Counted from the stretch's first letter, positions 8,625 to 17,902 are shown. The stretch: 64,000 nucleotides of DNA from Phytohabitans houttuyneae (GCF_011764425.1 NZ_BLPF01000003.1:1488001-1552000), one strand, 5' to 3'. A program made the numbers and translations. The notes: generated by a model not told the origin, from the letters alone.

Positions 8625-9017
8625 ATGGAGCTCGCATTCATCCAGAAGGTCACCGAGTGGACCGGCACCAGCGCGGACGTCGCCCAGGCGCTGGCCGAGG
8701 CGACGTTGCGCACGCTCACCCAGCGCATCTCCGGCGGCGAGGCGGCCGACCTGGCCGATCGTGTGCCGGACGAGCTGCGTCCCTACCTCACGAAGGCCGA
8801 GGAGCAGCCGGAGGTGTTCCCGTACGCGGAGTTCGTCGGGCGGGTCGCCCGATCCGCCGGCGTCGACCTCGCCACCGCCGAGGCGGGCGTGGCGGCGGTG
8901 CTGCACGCGCTGCGGGATGTGGCTGGCTACAAGGAGTTCATGGACGCGGTGGCCCAGCTGCCAAAGGACCTGGCCAACCTGGCCACGAGCGGCACCGACC
9001 GCCGGCACCGCGAATAG
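8625..9017 (+). CDS. DUF2267 domain-containing protein
   Basis: A 130-aa small acidic protein matching DUF2267: FIQKVTEWTG at the N-terminus, AEATLRTLTQRISGGEAADLADRVPDELRPYL in the middle (read in pieces), and FVGRVARSAGVD with ATAEAGVAAVLHALRD in the second repeat-like half. DUF2267 proteins are common near stress and membrane-maintenance genes in actinobacteria, but their function is not known. ATG 8625 gives the usual family length; an open frame continues 70 codons upstream in low-complexity sequence and is not used. It stands alone. Confidence 0.85.
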   Translation: MELAFIQKVTEWTGTSADVAQALAEATLRTLTQRISGGEAADLADRVPDELRPYLTKAEEQPEVFPYAEFVGRVARSAGVDLATAEAGVAAVLHALRDVAGYKEFMDAVAQLPKDLANLATSGTDRRHRE

Positions 9018-9120
9018 GCAGCGGCGACCGGGCACCACGATCAGGCGCCGCGGAGAAGCAAGCGTCGGCGGCGCGTAAGGCCGGGCAGCGCGCAACCAGA
9101 CAGCCACAGAGCCAGTCAGC

Positions 9121-9240
9121 GCGCGCAAAGATAGCCAGGCCCGCGCAAAGCCAGCCAGGCCCACGCGAAGCCCGCCACGACCGCGCGAAGCCCACCACGA
9201 CCGCGCGAAGCCAGCCACGACCGCACGCAAACCCAGCCAC
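9121..9240. repeat. Six tandem copies of a 20-bp repeat
   Basis: Six consecutive 20-base units begin at 9121, 9141, 9161, 9181, 9201 and 9221; the consensus is roughly CCGCGCGAAGCCAGCCACGA. Units four and five differ at two positions, the outer ones more. There are no spacers, so it is not a CRISPR array. It lies in the gap 9018-9410 before the S1 protease gene. Confidence 0.85.
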
Positions 9241-9307
9241 CCCCGCGAAGGGCGCGCAACCACGGCGAAGAAGCCCGCGCGCGGGCGGCCCTGACACACC
9301 CCTGATA

Positions 9308-9333
9308 CACGCTGTCACAACATCGACAGCGTG
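9308..9333. promoter_or_regulatory. Inverted repeat upstream of the S1 protease gene
   Basis: CACGCTGTC and GACAGCGTG form a perfect 9-bp stem with an 8-base loop; GATA and TATC outside it can extend the stem past one bulged base. It lies about 80 bases before the protease start and could be an operator, an mRNA structure, or a terminator for the upstream gene. Confidence 0.5.
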
Positions 9334-9410
9334 CTATCAAACGACCACCCAAGGCCTTCCTCTGTTGTGCCACGGCGACGGACCGTGGCCGATCAGGGGG
9401 AGGAACCCAC

Positions 9411-10472
9411 ATGCTCGTGACGAAGAGGGCGCTCATCGGCGCCGTCGTCGCAGCGACCGTCGCGTTCGCCGGGCTCGGCGCCAGTGCGGCGCAGGCCGCG
9501 CCGGACGCGGACAAGGGCAAGGAGGGCACCAGCGCGGCCACCGCGCGGGTTGATGCCAGCCTCGCGCCCGACCGGCTGGCCAAGCCCAAGGCGACCGCGT
9601 CACCCACCGCGAAGGCCGCGCTCGCCGCGATCCAGAAGCGCATCGCCAAGTACGTGGCGACCAACGGCACCGCCTACAGCTTCGGCAGCTACTTCGACGC
9701 CGGCACCGGCCGGATCGTGGTGGAGACCGACGCGCCCGACGCGGTGGTGTCGTCGCTGACCAGCACCTCCGGCATGACCACCGCGCAGGCGCAGGTGGCG
9801 GGCCTGGCGCAGGTACGGCGCACGGCGATCGACGACGCGTTCAGCCGGCGGGACGACGTGCCGAACTTCTACGGCGGCGGTGGCATCACGCAGACCGCGG
9901 GCACGCCGTGGTGCTCGTCCGGCTTCACGGTGCAGAACAGCGCCGGCACCCGCTTCATGGTGACCGCCGGCCACTGCTTCGCCAACGGCGTGACCGTGCT
10001 GACCGAGTCGGGCAACCGTACGTACGGCACCGTCTCCAACCGGCGCCTGCCCACCGTGACCGGCCACGCGCAGGACATGGAGCTGATCGGCGGCCAGGGC
10101 TACTGGGGCCGGGTCTTCACCGGTGGTGTGGACAGCAGCACCAGCGCTCCGGTGGTGGCCGCGGGCACCGCGTTCGAGGGTTTCAACAACTACTGCACCA
10201 GCGGCCGCACCACCGGTGAGAACTGCGGCCACACCGCGACCGACATCGACGGCCAGGTGTGCACGCAGACCGGCTGCAAGTCGCCCGTGATCGTCTACAA
10301 CGGAGGGATCCTGCCGCAGGGTGGCGACTCCGGCGGCGCGTTCTACGTCAAGGACAGCTCGGGCAACATCTGGATCCGCGGCCACCACATCGCCGGTGGC
10401 GGCGGGACGAGCTACGCGACCCCGTGGCTCGAGACGCAGGCGGCGTACGGCGTCAGCATCGTGCTGGGCTGA
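9411..10472 (+). CDS. Secreted S1 family serine protease (streptogrisin-like)
   Basis: A 353-aa pre-pro-protease. A signal peptide ends near ASAAQA (residues 23-29), followed by a propeptide of about 110 residues, then the chymotrypsin-fold domain from about residue 152. The catalytic triad is visible: H188 in TAGHC, D222 in HAQDMELI, S307 in GGDSGG. Cysteines near 168 and 189 and further pairs toward the C-terminus could form disulfides. It should be exported, self-process and digest extracellular protein. GGGGGAGGA precedes ATG 9411. A strong hairpin follows the stop. Unlike many streptogrisins it has no C-terminal carbohydrate-binding domain. Confidence 0.93.
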   Translation: MLVTKRALIGAVVAATVAFAGLGASAAQAAPDADKGKEGTSAATARVDASLAPDRLAKPKATASPTAKAALAAIQKRIAKYVATNGTAYSFGSYFDAGTGRIVVETDAPDAVVSSLTSTSGMTTAQAQVAGLAQVRRTAIDDAFSRRDDVPNFYGGGGITQTAGTPWCSSGFTVQNSAGTRFMVTAGHCFANGVTVLTESGNRTYGTVSNRRLPTVTGHAQDMELIGGQGYWGRVFTGGVDSSTSAPVVAAGTAFEGFNNYCTSGRTTGENCGHTATDIDGQVCTQTGCKSPVIVYNGGILPQGGDSGGAFYVKDSSGNIWIRGHHIAGGGGTSYATPWLETQAAYGVSIVLG

Positions 10473-10488
10473 TCCACCGCGGTAAGCG

Positions 10489-10532
10489 CCCCTCCTCCTC
10501 GCCGCCCCACAGCCAGCGGCGAGGAGGAGGGG
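10489..10532. terminator. Hairpin terminator, probably bidirectional
   Basis: A perfect 17-bp inverted repeat (10489-10505 with 10516-10532) with a 10-base loop lies between the converging protease and STAS genes. There is no U tract, as is usual for actinobacterial hairpin terminators. Confidence 0.8.
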
Positions 10533-10560
10533 TTCGGGCCGGCCGGTGGGGGTGTCCCGG

Positions 10561-10899
10561 TCAGCCCTCCTCGGTGAGCACCGTCAGCAGACCGGTGACA
10601 TCGAGAATCCGGCGCACCTGCGGCTGCGGGGCGGCGACCACGAGCGAGATGCCGGCGTCCTGGGCGCGGTTGTGGGCGTAGACGAGCGCGCTGAGGCCGG
10701 TCGAGTCGAGAAACCTGACGCCGCCGAGGTCGACGGTGAGCGCGGCGGGACGCAGGTCGAGCGCGCCCGCGAGGTACTCCCGGAACTGTCCGGCCGAGAT
10801 GACGTCGACGTCGCCCGCGACCACGAGCCGGATGCCGTCGTTTCCGTGCACCGCGGAGACGATGAGGCCGGTCGGTGCCGCGCCGAGGTCGTCGATCAT
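10561..10899 (-). CDS. STAS domain protein, anti-sigma factor antagonist
   Basis: A 112-aa single STAS domain. The core LDSTGLSAL places the phosphorylatable serine at Ser66. Such proteins bind an anti-sigma kinase when unphosphorylated and so free a SigB/SigF-type sigma factor. No partner kinase is nearby, so the switch partner must lie elsewhere. The ATG start has GGAGGG seven bases upstream. It lies downstream of the LPXTG gene on the same strand but is separated from it by a strong terminator, so it has its own promoter in the 10900-11007 gap. Confidence 0.88.
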   Translation of the reverse strand: MIDDLGAAPTGLIVSAVHGNDGIRLVVAGDVDVISAGQFREYLAGALDLRPAALTVDLGGVRFLDSTGLSALVYAHNRAQDAGISLVVAAPQPQVRRILDVTGLLTVLTEEG

Positions 10900-11007
10900 G
10901 TTCAGCCCTCCGTAGCTTCGGGATGCGCCGAAGGGAAGAGCGTCTCGCCACGCCTCCGCGTTACCCCCACCGCCGCGAGGACGAAAGGCGACACGGAGGG
11001 ACGGAAG

Positions 11008-11046
11008 GACGAAAGGCCCGGCGCCACCGGCGCCGGGCCTTTCGTC
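11008..11046 (-). terminator. Hairpin terminator of the LPXTG protein gene
   Basis: A perfect 18-bp inverted repeat with a three-base loop (ACC) begins 15 bases past the LPXTG gene stop. The arms end in GACGAAAGG and CCTTTCGTC. It is one of the strongest hairpins in the window. Confidence 0.85.
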
Positions 11047-11060
11047 GCGGATCAGCTGGC

Positions 11061-12206
11061 TCAGACGGCCGGCTTCTCGTCGTCCGGGACGGCGAGCACG
11101 ACGCGCCGCCGGCGGGACATGAGCAGCATCGCGCCGCCACCGGCCACGACGACGAGGCCGACGCCGCCGATCAGGCCGGCCTGGACGCCGGTGACGGGCA
11201 GCTCGCCGCCGCCGCCCGCGCCGCCCGACTTGGCGACGTGCACGGAGAACTCGTCGCTGTTGTCGCTCTCGTCGACGTCCTTGGCCGACAGGCCCTCGAC
11301 CCCCTCGGGCAGGGCCGGCGCGGCGCGGCGGGCGGCCACCTCCGGCTGCTGGACCGCGGTGCCCTCGGCGGTTACCAGGCCGCCGCCGAGCACGGCCGGG
11401 GCGGGAGCGTCGTCGGCAACCTTGATCAGGTTGAAGAAGCCGGCGGCCGAGTACGGTCCCTCCTCGCCGGAGTCCTCGTCGAACGGGATCAGCGTGATCT
11501 CGTAGCCGCAGGTGGCCGTGCGGTTGTCCGAGGAGTACTCGCAGCCCTCCTCCTGCTCCACGAACGTCACGTGCTGCGGGAGCTGGATCGTCAGCTTGAG
11601 ATCCTGGACGGACAGGTCGCCGAAGTTCGCCACCACGTACCCGAGCTCGGTCTGCTCGCCCGGAGCGACAGTGCCGGTCTGGCCCTCTTCGTTCAGCGGC
11701 ACGTCCGGCACCACGACGGTGAGGTCGGGGCCGCTGTTCTCGCTGATGGTGACCGTGGCGGTGGCGCTGTCGTTGCCGGCCTCCGGGTCGTCGCCCTCGT
11801 GCGAGACGGTGGCGGTCAGCTCGCCGGGCGTGCCGTCGCCGCTGCGGATGAGCTCGAAGGACAGGTCGGCGTTCTCACCGGGCTTGAGGTCCACCACGTG
11901 GCAAGTGATCTTGCTGCCGTCCTGCTCGCAGGCGTCGGGCGCCGGCACCGGCAGGTCGACCACGCTCGTGTCGAGCTCGCTGAGGTCGAAGGTGATGACG
12001 ATCCCGGTCGCGGTCTCCGCACCCTTGTTGGTGACGGTGGCGAAGCCGACCTTGCCGGAGGTGGTGGCGGCCAACGTCGTACCGCTCAGGGAGAGCGACA
12101 GGTCGGTCGGGCCCGCGGCGAGCGCCGGCGCGCCGAGCGCGCCCGCGGCGACGAGGCCGACGGCCGCGGCGCCGGCGTAGGCCAGGACGCGGGTACGAGC
12201 GTTCAT
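11061..12206 (-). CDS. LPXTG-anchored surface protein with CARDB-like repeats
   Basis: A 381-aa secreted wall protein. The signal peptide covers about residues 1-31 (ending APALAA), followed by two beta-sandwich segments of a CARDB/DUF11-like kind (about 34-145 and 150-250, GPDLTVVVPDVPL and LGYVVANFGDLS), an acidic low-complexity linker, then the sorting signal LPVTG, a hydrophobic helix and RRRR. It should be attached to peptidoglycan by a sortase, which is not encoded here. ATG 12204-12206 lies seven bases after GGAG; the codon before it is TTG, a less likely start. Ligand and role are unknown. Confidence 0.85.
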   Translation of the reverse strand: MNARTRVLAYAGAAAVGLVAAGALGAPALAAGPTDLSLSLSGTTLAATTSGKVGFATVTNKGAETATGIVITFDLSELDTSVVDLPVPAPDACEQDGSKITCHVVDLKPGENADLSFELIRSGDGTPGELTATVSHEGDDPEAGNDSATATVTISENSGPDLTVVVPDVPLNEEGQTGTVAPGEQTELGYVVANFGDLSVQDLKLTIQLPQHVTFVEQEEGCEYSSDNRTATCGYEITLIPFDEDSGEEGPYSAAGFFNLIKVADDAPAPAVLGGGLVTAEGTAVQQPEVAARRAAPALPEGVEGLSAKDVDESDNSDEFSVHVAKSGGAGGGGELPVTGVQAGLIGGVGLVVVAGGGAMLLMSRRRRVVLAVPDDEKPAV

Positions 12207-12421
12207 CAATGAACTCCGTGGGAGAGGTGTTTAAGGAAAACGAAAGGTGAGACGGGCGCAAACTAGCGGGGCGCCTGTCGCGTACGCCACCCCGAACCCT
12301 CAACCTCAAGGTCAGCTGGAGCCTTGCTGTAGGGCGGGATTGTGGTGATTTAGTGGGCGAAATCCACCCGGCGTCTCCCGCTCCAGGACCTGAAGATCAT
12401 CCCCGTGTACGGAGAGTGCCG

Positions 12422-12441
12422 GCCGTTCGTAGGAGAACGGC
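12422..12441 (-). terminator. Short hairpin after the lipoprotein gene
   Basis: GCCGTTC and GAACGGC pair as a 7-bp stem with a six-base loop, four bases past the lipoprotein stop on the minus strand. A weak terminator candidate. The remaining gap to 12206 shows no gene. Confidence 0.35.
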
Positions 12442-12445
12442 GGCG

Positions 12446-13213
12446 TCACAGCGCGTCATACATCGCGGGACTCGCCTCTTCGGTGTCCTCCTCCGGCGGC
12501 GGGTCGACGTTCACCGCGACACCGAAGCCGCCGATGACGAGCTCGCCGACCATGTCGCCGCCGTCCTTCGTGGCCAGCGTGTACGTGAAAAGGGTCAGCC
12601 GGCCGCCCGGCTCCAGCCGCACCTCGAACGGCACCCGCCCCGGGTCGGCGGCGACGCGCAGGATGTCCTCCAGGTTGTTGGCGGCAGAGCTGCCCGGCCC
12701 GGCGGTCCCGGCCGCCTTCGTGAGGTCGGCCGTCCCCTTGTACCGGCCGCCGCCGAGGCTCTCCGCGCTCACGATCCCGCCGAGCAGCCCGGCCTGCGCC
12801 TCGGGGTCGAACGTGCGGCGCAGCGAGCTGTCCGGACCGAGCCGCCGGATGTCGATGCTGAGCCAGGTCCGACCGCCCTTGACCAGGTCCGACTTCAGGT
12901 ACATCGTCTCGCCGAGCTGGCGCATCTCGGTCGGGCCGGGCAGGTTGCCGGTGGCCCAGAAGACGCGGCCGACCGGGTCGATCTGGGCGTCCATGTTGAT
13001 CCTCGCGCCCTTCGACCGGATCGACGTGCGCAGGGTGAACGTCGTGGCGAAGCTGCGCTCGAGCGCCCGCTGGATGGTGGTGGCGGCACTCTCCGGCGAG
13101 GCGGAGGGGCTTGCCGGCGGGGTGGACGGGGTCGAGGCGGCTGGCGTGTCGCCGCCACAGCCGGCGAGGAGCACCGCGAACGCCGTGGCGGCCGCGGGGA
13201 GGAGTCGACGCAT
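12446..13213 (-). CDS. LppX/LprG-like lipoprotein
   Basis: A 255-aa lipoprotein: the signal peptide ends in the lipobox LLAGC (Cys19), followed by a proline/serine/alanine linker and a domain resembling the LppX_LprAFG or DUF6612-like group (IRSKGARINMDAQIDP, GETMYLKSDLVKGGRTWLSI, then VPFEVRLEPGGRLTLFTYTL). Relatives carry lipids or glycolipids across the envelope or act as sensors. ATG 13211-13213 is the only start that provides a signal peptide. Adjacent genes are unrelated. Family placement is from pattern and could be a neighbouring lipoprotein family. Confidence 0.7.
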   Translation of the reverse strand: MRRLLPAAATAFAVLLAGCGGDTPAASTPSTPPASPSASPESAATTIQRALERSFATTFTLRTSIRSKGARINMDAQIDPVGRVFWATGNLPGPTEMRQLGETMYLKSDLVKGGRTWLSIDIRRLGPDSSLRRTFDPEAQAGLLGGIVSAESLGGGRYKGTADLTKAAGTAGPGSSAANNLEDILRVAADPGRVPFEVRLEPGGRLTLFTYTLATKDGGDMVGELVIGGFGVAVNVDPPPEEDTEEASPAMYDAL

Positions 13214-13330
13214 GGCGGGGACAGTAGCGGCCGGTGGCCGCTCCGCGGGTACCCGGCCACGTCTTGCGGGTTGACCGGCGTGGATGCGACCGGAACGATC
13301 GTTCACACGTCCACTTCGGAGGTGCCGCCC

Positions 13331-15886
13331 GTGTCCCGATACCCCCGCGCCCTCGCCGCCCTCCTCGCCCTCGCCGTCGCGCTGCCCGCGACGCCGGCCG
13401 CCGCCGCACCGGCCGACCCACCGGTCGGTGCCACCCGCGAGCCGGGCAACGGGCCCGAGCGCCACGAGACCGCCGCCACCGACCCGCTCTCCGCCGCGGG
13501 CGCCGCCGCCCGCGCGCAGGGCCACAACCAGCCGGCGAAGACCGCCGGCTACCCGCGGCAGACAAAGCTCCGGGTGTACCCGGAGGACCCGACCGACCGT
13601 TCGATCAGGCTCGGCCTGATGCCGTACCACGGCATCGCGCCCGCCCTCAACGACCTGCAGGCCCGCAGCGACCGCGTCTCCGTCGAAGTCATCGGTCAGT
13701 CCACATTGGGCCGCGACCTCTACCTCGTCACCGTGACCGCGCCCGAGCACGCCGGCCAGTCGCGGCAGCAGGACCGGTGGCGGCGGCTCATCGAGGACGA
13801 CCCGCGGGCCGCAGCGCGGGACCGGCAGCTGCGCGCGGGGTACAAGACGCCGGTGTGGATCAACGGGAACATCCACGGCGACGAGTGGGAGGGCACCGAC
13901 GGCGCGCTGCGCGTCATCACCGCGCTCGCCACCGCCACGGACACCGCGACGCGGCGGCTGCTGGAGCGCAGCCGGCTCTACTTCACGGTCACCAACAACC
14001 CGGACGGGCGGGTCGCCGGCACCCGCGTCAACGGCGCCGGCTTCGACATCAACCGCGACCACATCACGTCCAGCCAGCCCGAGTCGCGGGCGGTACGGGA
14101 CGTGGTCATCGCCACCCAGCCGGTGGTGATGCTGGACGAGCACGGGTACACCGGCACGACGCTCATCGAGCCGAGCACCGCCCCGCACGGGCAGAACTAC
14201 GACTACGACCTGTACATCCGCCACGCCTACCCGAACGCGCTCGGCATGGAGGCCGCGATCGCCGCGCTGGGCCACCCGGAGACGGCGGCGGCGGACATCC
14301 CGTTCCGCGACTACGCGCCGGGCGACTGGGACGACTGGCCGCCGATCTTCACCCCGATGTACGCGATCTACCAGGGCGCGGTCGGGCACACCGTCGAGGT
14401 GCCGATGCAGGTGAACCGCGGCGCGTACAACAGCCTCCCGGTCGAGGAGCTGCGCCGCCGCTCGGGCATCAACACCGACGTGGCGGCGGCGACGATCCGG
14501 GCCGCGATCGGCTACGCGGACACCCACCGCGGCGCGCTGCTCGCCGACCAGATCGAGCTGTTCCGGCGCGGCTGGGCGGGCGAGGCGCAGCGGTACGTGC
14601 CCGACGGGTACGTGCCCGGCTTCGGGCCGGAGGACCGGTACACGACCACGTTCCCGCGCGCGTACGTGATCCCGGCCGGCGCCGGCCAGCGCTCACCGGC
14701 CGCCGCGGCGCGCCTTGTCGACCACCTGGTGGCGCACGACGTGCGGGTGCGGCGGGCGAAGGCACCGTTCCGCGTCGCCGGCCGCTGGCACCCCGCGGGG
14801 TCCTATGTGGTCGACATGCACCAGCCCAAGCGCGGCCTCGCCAACGCGGTGCTCGAAGCGGGGCGGGACATCTCGTCGCTGGTCCCGCAGATGTACGACA
14901 TCTCCGGCTGGAGCCACGGCCTGCTGTGGGGCGCGACCGTCCACACCAGCCGGTGGGAGGCGCCGCGGGTGCCCACCACCGCCGTGGCCGTCGCCGGGCC
15001 GACCGGTGGCGTGCTCGCCGCGTACGGAAACGACCTGGCCCTCACCCTCACCGACGGCAAGGACGTCCAGGCGGTCAACGCCCTCCTCGACGCGGGCGTG
15101 CGGCTGCTGCGCCAGGACGACGGCACCGTCGTGGCACCGGCCTCCGCCCGCCGCACCGCCGCCGCCGTGGCCGAGCGGCTGGGCGTGCGCTTCACCTCTG
15201 CCGGCCGGCACCCGCGCGGCGAGGAGCTGCGCAAGCCGGTGCTCGCGGCCGCGGTCGCCGCGGACGAGCTGTTCGTGCTGCGCGAGCTCGGCTTCGACGT
15301 GCGGCCGGTCTCCACGGCCACCCTCAACGCCGGCCCCGCACTGTCCGGTGTGGATGTGCTGTTCGTCTCCTCAGGACTGTCCTATCCGGCCCTCGACCCG
15401 GCCGCGCGCTCCGAAGTGGACGCGCTGCTGGCGCGGGGCGGCGTCATCACGCGGGGTGCGACCGGCGCCCGGTTCAACGCCGACGCCGGTGTGCTGCCGG
15501 CCCGCGCGGTGGCCGGCCGCTCCGACGCCAACGGGGTCGTCTCGGTCACGAACGGCGGCGGTCCGGCCGGCACCGGCGCGCCGCCGCACTCGTTCGTGTA
15601 CGCGCCGCTGTGGTTCACCGACCTCGGCGCGGGCGTGGCGGTCGACCAGCGGTACGCCGCCACGCCGCTGGTCGCCGGCCACTGGATCGCCGACCCCGAG
15701 GACGGCACCGGCGGGCCGGCCGAGGCGGCGGGCCAGGCGGCCGTGGTCTCCGGCGTCGGCCCGCGCGGCACGGCGGCGGTGCTGTTCGGCACCGAGCCGC
15801 TCTTCCGGGCCCACCCGAAGGGCCTGTTCGCCCAGGTCGGCCGCGCCATCTTCTGGACCGCCGCGGGTTCCGGCGCCGGCGGCTAG
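13331..15886 (+). CDS. Secreted M14 family zinc carboxypeptidase
   Basis: An 851-aa secreted metallopeptidase. It has a signal peptide (to about residue 27, PAAAA), a short propeptide and the M14 domain in the first half. The first zinc-binding motif is HGDEWEG (H and E), with NNPDGR and INRDH typical of M14; a later histidine such as that in DEHGYTG or VGHTVEVPM completes the site. The C-terminal 450 residues contain a domain resembling a glutamine-amidotransferase-like fold (VDVLFVSSGLSYPALD), seen in large M14 proteins. GTG 13331 follows GGAGGTG. A perfect GC hairpin just past the stop is a likely terminator. Confidence 0.88.
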   Translation: MSRYPRALAALLALAVALPATPAAAAPADPPVGATREPGNGPERHETAATDPLSAAGAAARAQGHNQPAKTAGYPRQTKLRVYPEDPTDRSIRLGLMPYHGIAPALNDLQARSDRVSVEVIGQSTLGRDLYLVTVTAPEHAGQSRQQDRWRRLIEDDPRAAARDRQLRAGYKTPVWINGNIHGDEWEGTDGALRVITALATATDTATRRLLERSRLYFTVTNNPDGRVAGTRVNGAGFDINRDHITSSQPESRAVRDVVIATQPVVMLDEHGYTGTTLIEPSTAPHGQNYDYDLYIRHAYPNALGMEAAIAALGHPETAAADIPFRDYAPGDWDDWPPIFTPMYAIYQGAVGHTVEVPMQVNRGAYNSLPVEELRRRSGINTDVAAATIRAAIGYADTHRGALLADQIELFRRGWAGEAQRYVPDGYVPGFGPEDRYTTTFPRAYVIPAGAGQRSPAAAARLVDHLVAHDVRVRRAKAPFRVAGRWHPAGSYVVDMHQPKRGLANAVLEAGRDISSLVPQMYDISGWSHGLLWGATVHTSRWEAPRVPTTAVAVAGPTGGVLAAYGNDLALTLTDGKDVQAVNALLDAGVRLLRQDDGTVVAPASARRTAAAVAERLGVRFTSAGRHPRGEELRKPVLAAAVAADELFVLRELGFDVRPVSTATLNAGPALSGVDVLFVSSGLSYPALDPAARSEVDALLARGGVITRGATGARFNADAGVLPARAVAGRSDANGVVSVTNGGGPAGTGAPPHSFVYAPLWFTDLGAGVAVDQRYAATPLVAGHWIADPEDGTGGPAEAAGQAAVVSGVGPRGTAAVLFGTEPLFRAHPKGLFAQVGRAIFWTAAGSGAGG

Positions 15887-15901
15887 CCGTCCCTTGTGGA
15901 A

Positions 15902-15927
15902 GCCCGCCCGGCGCGCGCCGGGCGGGC
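15902..15927. terminator. GC-rich hairpin after the M14 peptidase gene
   Basis: A perfect 26-base palindrome (GCCCGCCCGGCGC and its complement) begins 15 bases after the peptidase stop and ends about 46 bases before the methyltransferase start. It probably separates the two transcripts. Confidence 0.7.
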
Positions 15928-15973
15928 CCGGCCGGTGGCAGACTGGCGGTCTGCCGACGAGCCGGGAGGTGCC

Positions 15974-16990
15974 GTGGCCGACGAGGAGACCACCGCGTGG
16001 GGCGGTGAGCTGTGGGCGGCCGCCGACCTGGTGACGCCCATGGCCATCCGGGTGGCGGCCACGCTGCGGCTGGCCGACCACATCGCCGCCGGGCGGCGGA
16101 CGGCGCGGGAGCTGGCCGCGGCCGTCCAGGCCGACGAGGACGCGCTCGACCGGGTGCTGCGCCACCTGGTGACCGCCCGCGTGCTGACCCGGGCCGAGCC
16201 CGGCGCCTACGGCCTCACGCCGCTGGGTGAGCAGCTGCGCGACGACGATCCCCGCGGCCTGCGACCCTGGCTCGACCTGGAGGGGGCGGTGGGCCGGGCG
16301 GAGACCTCGTTCGTCCAGCTGCTGCACACCGTGCGCACCGGCGAGCCGGCGTTCCCCCAGCAGTTCGGCCGCCCGTTCTGGGACGACCTGTCCGCCGACC
16401 CGGCGCTGGCCGCCTCGTTCGACGCGCTGATGGGCGGCCGCCTGGGCGCGGACGCGCCCGAGATAGCCACCGCCTACCCGTGGGGCACGCTCGGCCACGT
16501 CGTCGACGTCGGCGGCGGCACCGGGACGCTGCTGATCGCCATCCTGCGCGCCCACGCCGGCCTGCGCGGCACGGTCGTCGACCTGCCCGGCCCGGCGGCC
16601 CGCGCCGAGGCGGCGTTCGCGTCCGCCGGCCTCGCCGACCGCGCCACCGCGCACGCCGGCAGCTTCTTCGACCCGCTGCCCGCCGGCGCCGGCGGCTACG
16701 TGCTCTCCGGCGTCCTGCACGACTGGGACGACGAGGGTGCCGGCCGCATCCTCCGCCGCTGCGTCGAGGCCGCCCCGGACACCGGCCGCGTGCTCGTGGT
16801 GGAGGACGCGATCGGCGCCGACCGCGACACCCCGTCGACGGAGGGCGACCTGCGCATGCTCTGCTACGTGCGCGGCCGCGACCGCACCCTCGACGAGCTG
16901 GCCGCGCTCGCCGCGCGGGCGGGCCTCGACGCCGGCACGGTCGCCCCCGCCGGCACCCGCTCGATCATCGAGCTCCTCCCCCGCCGCTGA
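15974..16990 (+). CDS. SAM-dependent O-methyltransferase-like protein
   Basis: A 338-aa protein of the plant/actinomycete O-methyltransferase group used in secondary metabolism. The N-terminal dimerisation helix region contains MAIRVAATLRLADHIAAG and a winged-helix-like ALDRVLRHLVTARVL. The SAM site is VVDVGGGTGTLLIAIL (about residues 178-193); VVDLPG, FFDPLPAG and the catalytic-region VLHDWDDEGAGRIL follow. GTG 15974 follows GGGAGG. It stands alone, with a strong terminator downstream; the substrate is probably a phenolic or polyketide-type hydroxyl, but nothing nearby identifies it. Confidence 0.87.
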   Translation: MADEETTAWGGELWAAADLVTPMAIRVAATLRLADHIAAGRRTARELAAAVQADEDALDRVLRHLVTARVLTRAEPGAYGLTPLGEQLRDDDPRGLRPWLDLEGAVGRAETSFVQLLHTVRTGEPAFPQQFGRPFWDDLSADPALAASFDALMGGRLGADAPEIATAYPWGTLGHVVDVGGGTGTLLIAILRAHAGLRGTVVDLPGPAARAEAAFASAGLADRATAHAGSFFDPLPAGAGGYVLSGVLHDWDDEGAGRILRRCVEAAPDTGRVLVVEDAIGADRDTPSTEGDLRMLCYVRGRDRTLDELAALAARAGLDAGTVAPAGTRSIIELLPRR

Positions 16991-17014
16991 CCGGCGCTTC
17001 AGATCAAGATTTGG

Positions 17015-17114
17015 GCTACCGCGACGTCCGCGGTGGTCCGGACCGTTGCTCCCGCGGCCTCACCCTCCGCGCTCGACCAGCCCAACCCGAAGAGCCCGCT
17101 CCCGCAGATCTCCG
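17015..17114 (+). repeat. Dispersed intergenic element, copy A
   Basis: The first 56 bases (17015-17070) match copies at 28715-28770 and 59533-59588 with only a few differences and contain the palindrome GGTCCGGACC. A second module ending in CCGCAGATCTCCG (to 17114) also recurs in the third copy. It lies in the 333-base gap after the methyltransferase gene, which otherwise holds only a terminator. Confidence 0.85.
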
Positions 17115-17254
17115 CATCGGCGGGCCGGTGCCGGGCACGGCCGGCCCACCCCGAAACCGCTGAGGCATCCCGAGGCTGGGCGCATTGGTGCGCCCAGCTT
17201 GAGAGCCGGCGCAAGCCCCACCCGACCTGTGGGCCCACCACGGCCCGGACCGCG

Positions 17255-17300
17255 GCGGCCTGCCGGGCGCATGTGCCCTCGCATGCGCCCGGCAGGCCGC
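17255..17300. terminator. Strong bidirectional hairpin terminator
   Basis: A perfect 19-bp inverted repeat (17255-17273 with 17282-17300) and an 8-base loop lie between the converging methyltransferase and wHTH genes, 24 bases past the latter's stop. Confidence 0.85.
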
Positions 17301-17323
17301 GGGCCGTTCCGTTCCCGGGGAGG

Positions 17324-17902
17324 CTAGCCGTCGATGAGCTCCACGTCGGCGTCGTCGGCGAGGCGGTAGCCGACGCCGTAGACGGTGGTGACGAGGGGCA
17401 CGGTGTCGCCGATCTTCGCGCGCAGGCGGCGCACGTGGACGTCGACCGTGCGGGCGACCGCGTGCTCGTAGCCCCAGACGGCGCCGAGCAACTGGAGCCG
17501 GGTGAAGACGCGCCGCGGGTTTTCGGCCAGGAAGACGAGCAGGTCGAACTCCAGGCGGGTCAGCTCGAGCGGGCGCCTGTCGAGCGTCACGGTCCGGGCG
17601 TCGCGGCAGACGCGCAGGCCGCGGTGGTCCTCGGCCGCGGGCAGCACGATCGGCTCGGGCGGCACCAGCGGCGCCGGCGCCGGGGCCGGCGTGGGGACGA
17701 TCGTGATCTGGCCCTCGCCGCGCTCGACGAGGTCGCGGACCACCTCTAGGAGGCGGAACGCGTGCGGGCTCATCGACTCGCCGGCCAGCGGCACCGTGAA
17801 CGTCACGGTGAGCTCCGGCGTGTTCGCGGGGCGCCGGGGCGCCCGGCCAGGGCCGGTGAGCTGCTGCGGGTAGCGGCGCTGCGGGATCGCGATGACGCTC
17901 AT
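17324..17902 (-). CDS. Winged-helix (OmpR/PhoB C-terminal type) regulator without receiver domain
   Basis: A 192-aa protein with an OmpR-type DNA-binding domain at residues 95-188 ([51 protein letters not shown], read in pieces). No phospho-acceptor receiver domain is present; the first 80 residues contain a short beta segment ([11 protein letters not shown]), a helix ([17 protein letters not shown]) and a proline/alanine linker. It starts only 9 bases after the rhodanese gene stop, with GAGGAG over that junction, so it is the third gene of a cysteine dioxygenase-rhodanese operon and may regulate sulfur genes. Control must come from something other than aspartate phosphorylation. Confidence 0.85.
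   Translation of the reverse strand: MSVIAIPQRRYPQQLTGPGRAPRRPANTPELTVTFTVPLAGESMSPHAFRLLEVVRDLVERGEGQITIVPTPAPAPAPLVPPEPIVLPAAEDHRGLRVCRDARTVTLDRRPLELTRLEFDLLVFLAENPRRVFTRLQLLGAVWGYEHAVARTVDVHVRRLRAKIGDTVPLVTTVYGVGYRLADDADVELIDG

Noticed and set aside
9121-9240. Regular 20-bp repeats resembling a CRISPR array
   Set aside because: The repeats abut with no spacers and there are no cas genes in the window.
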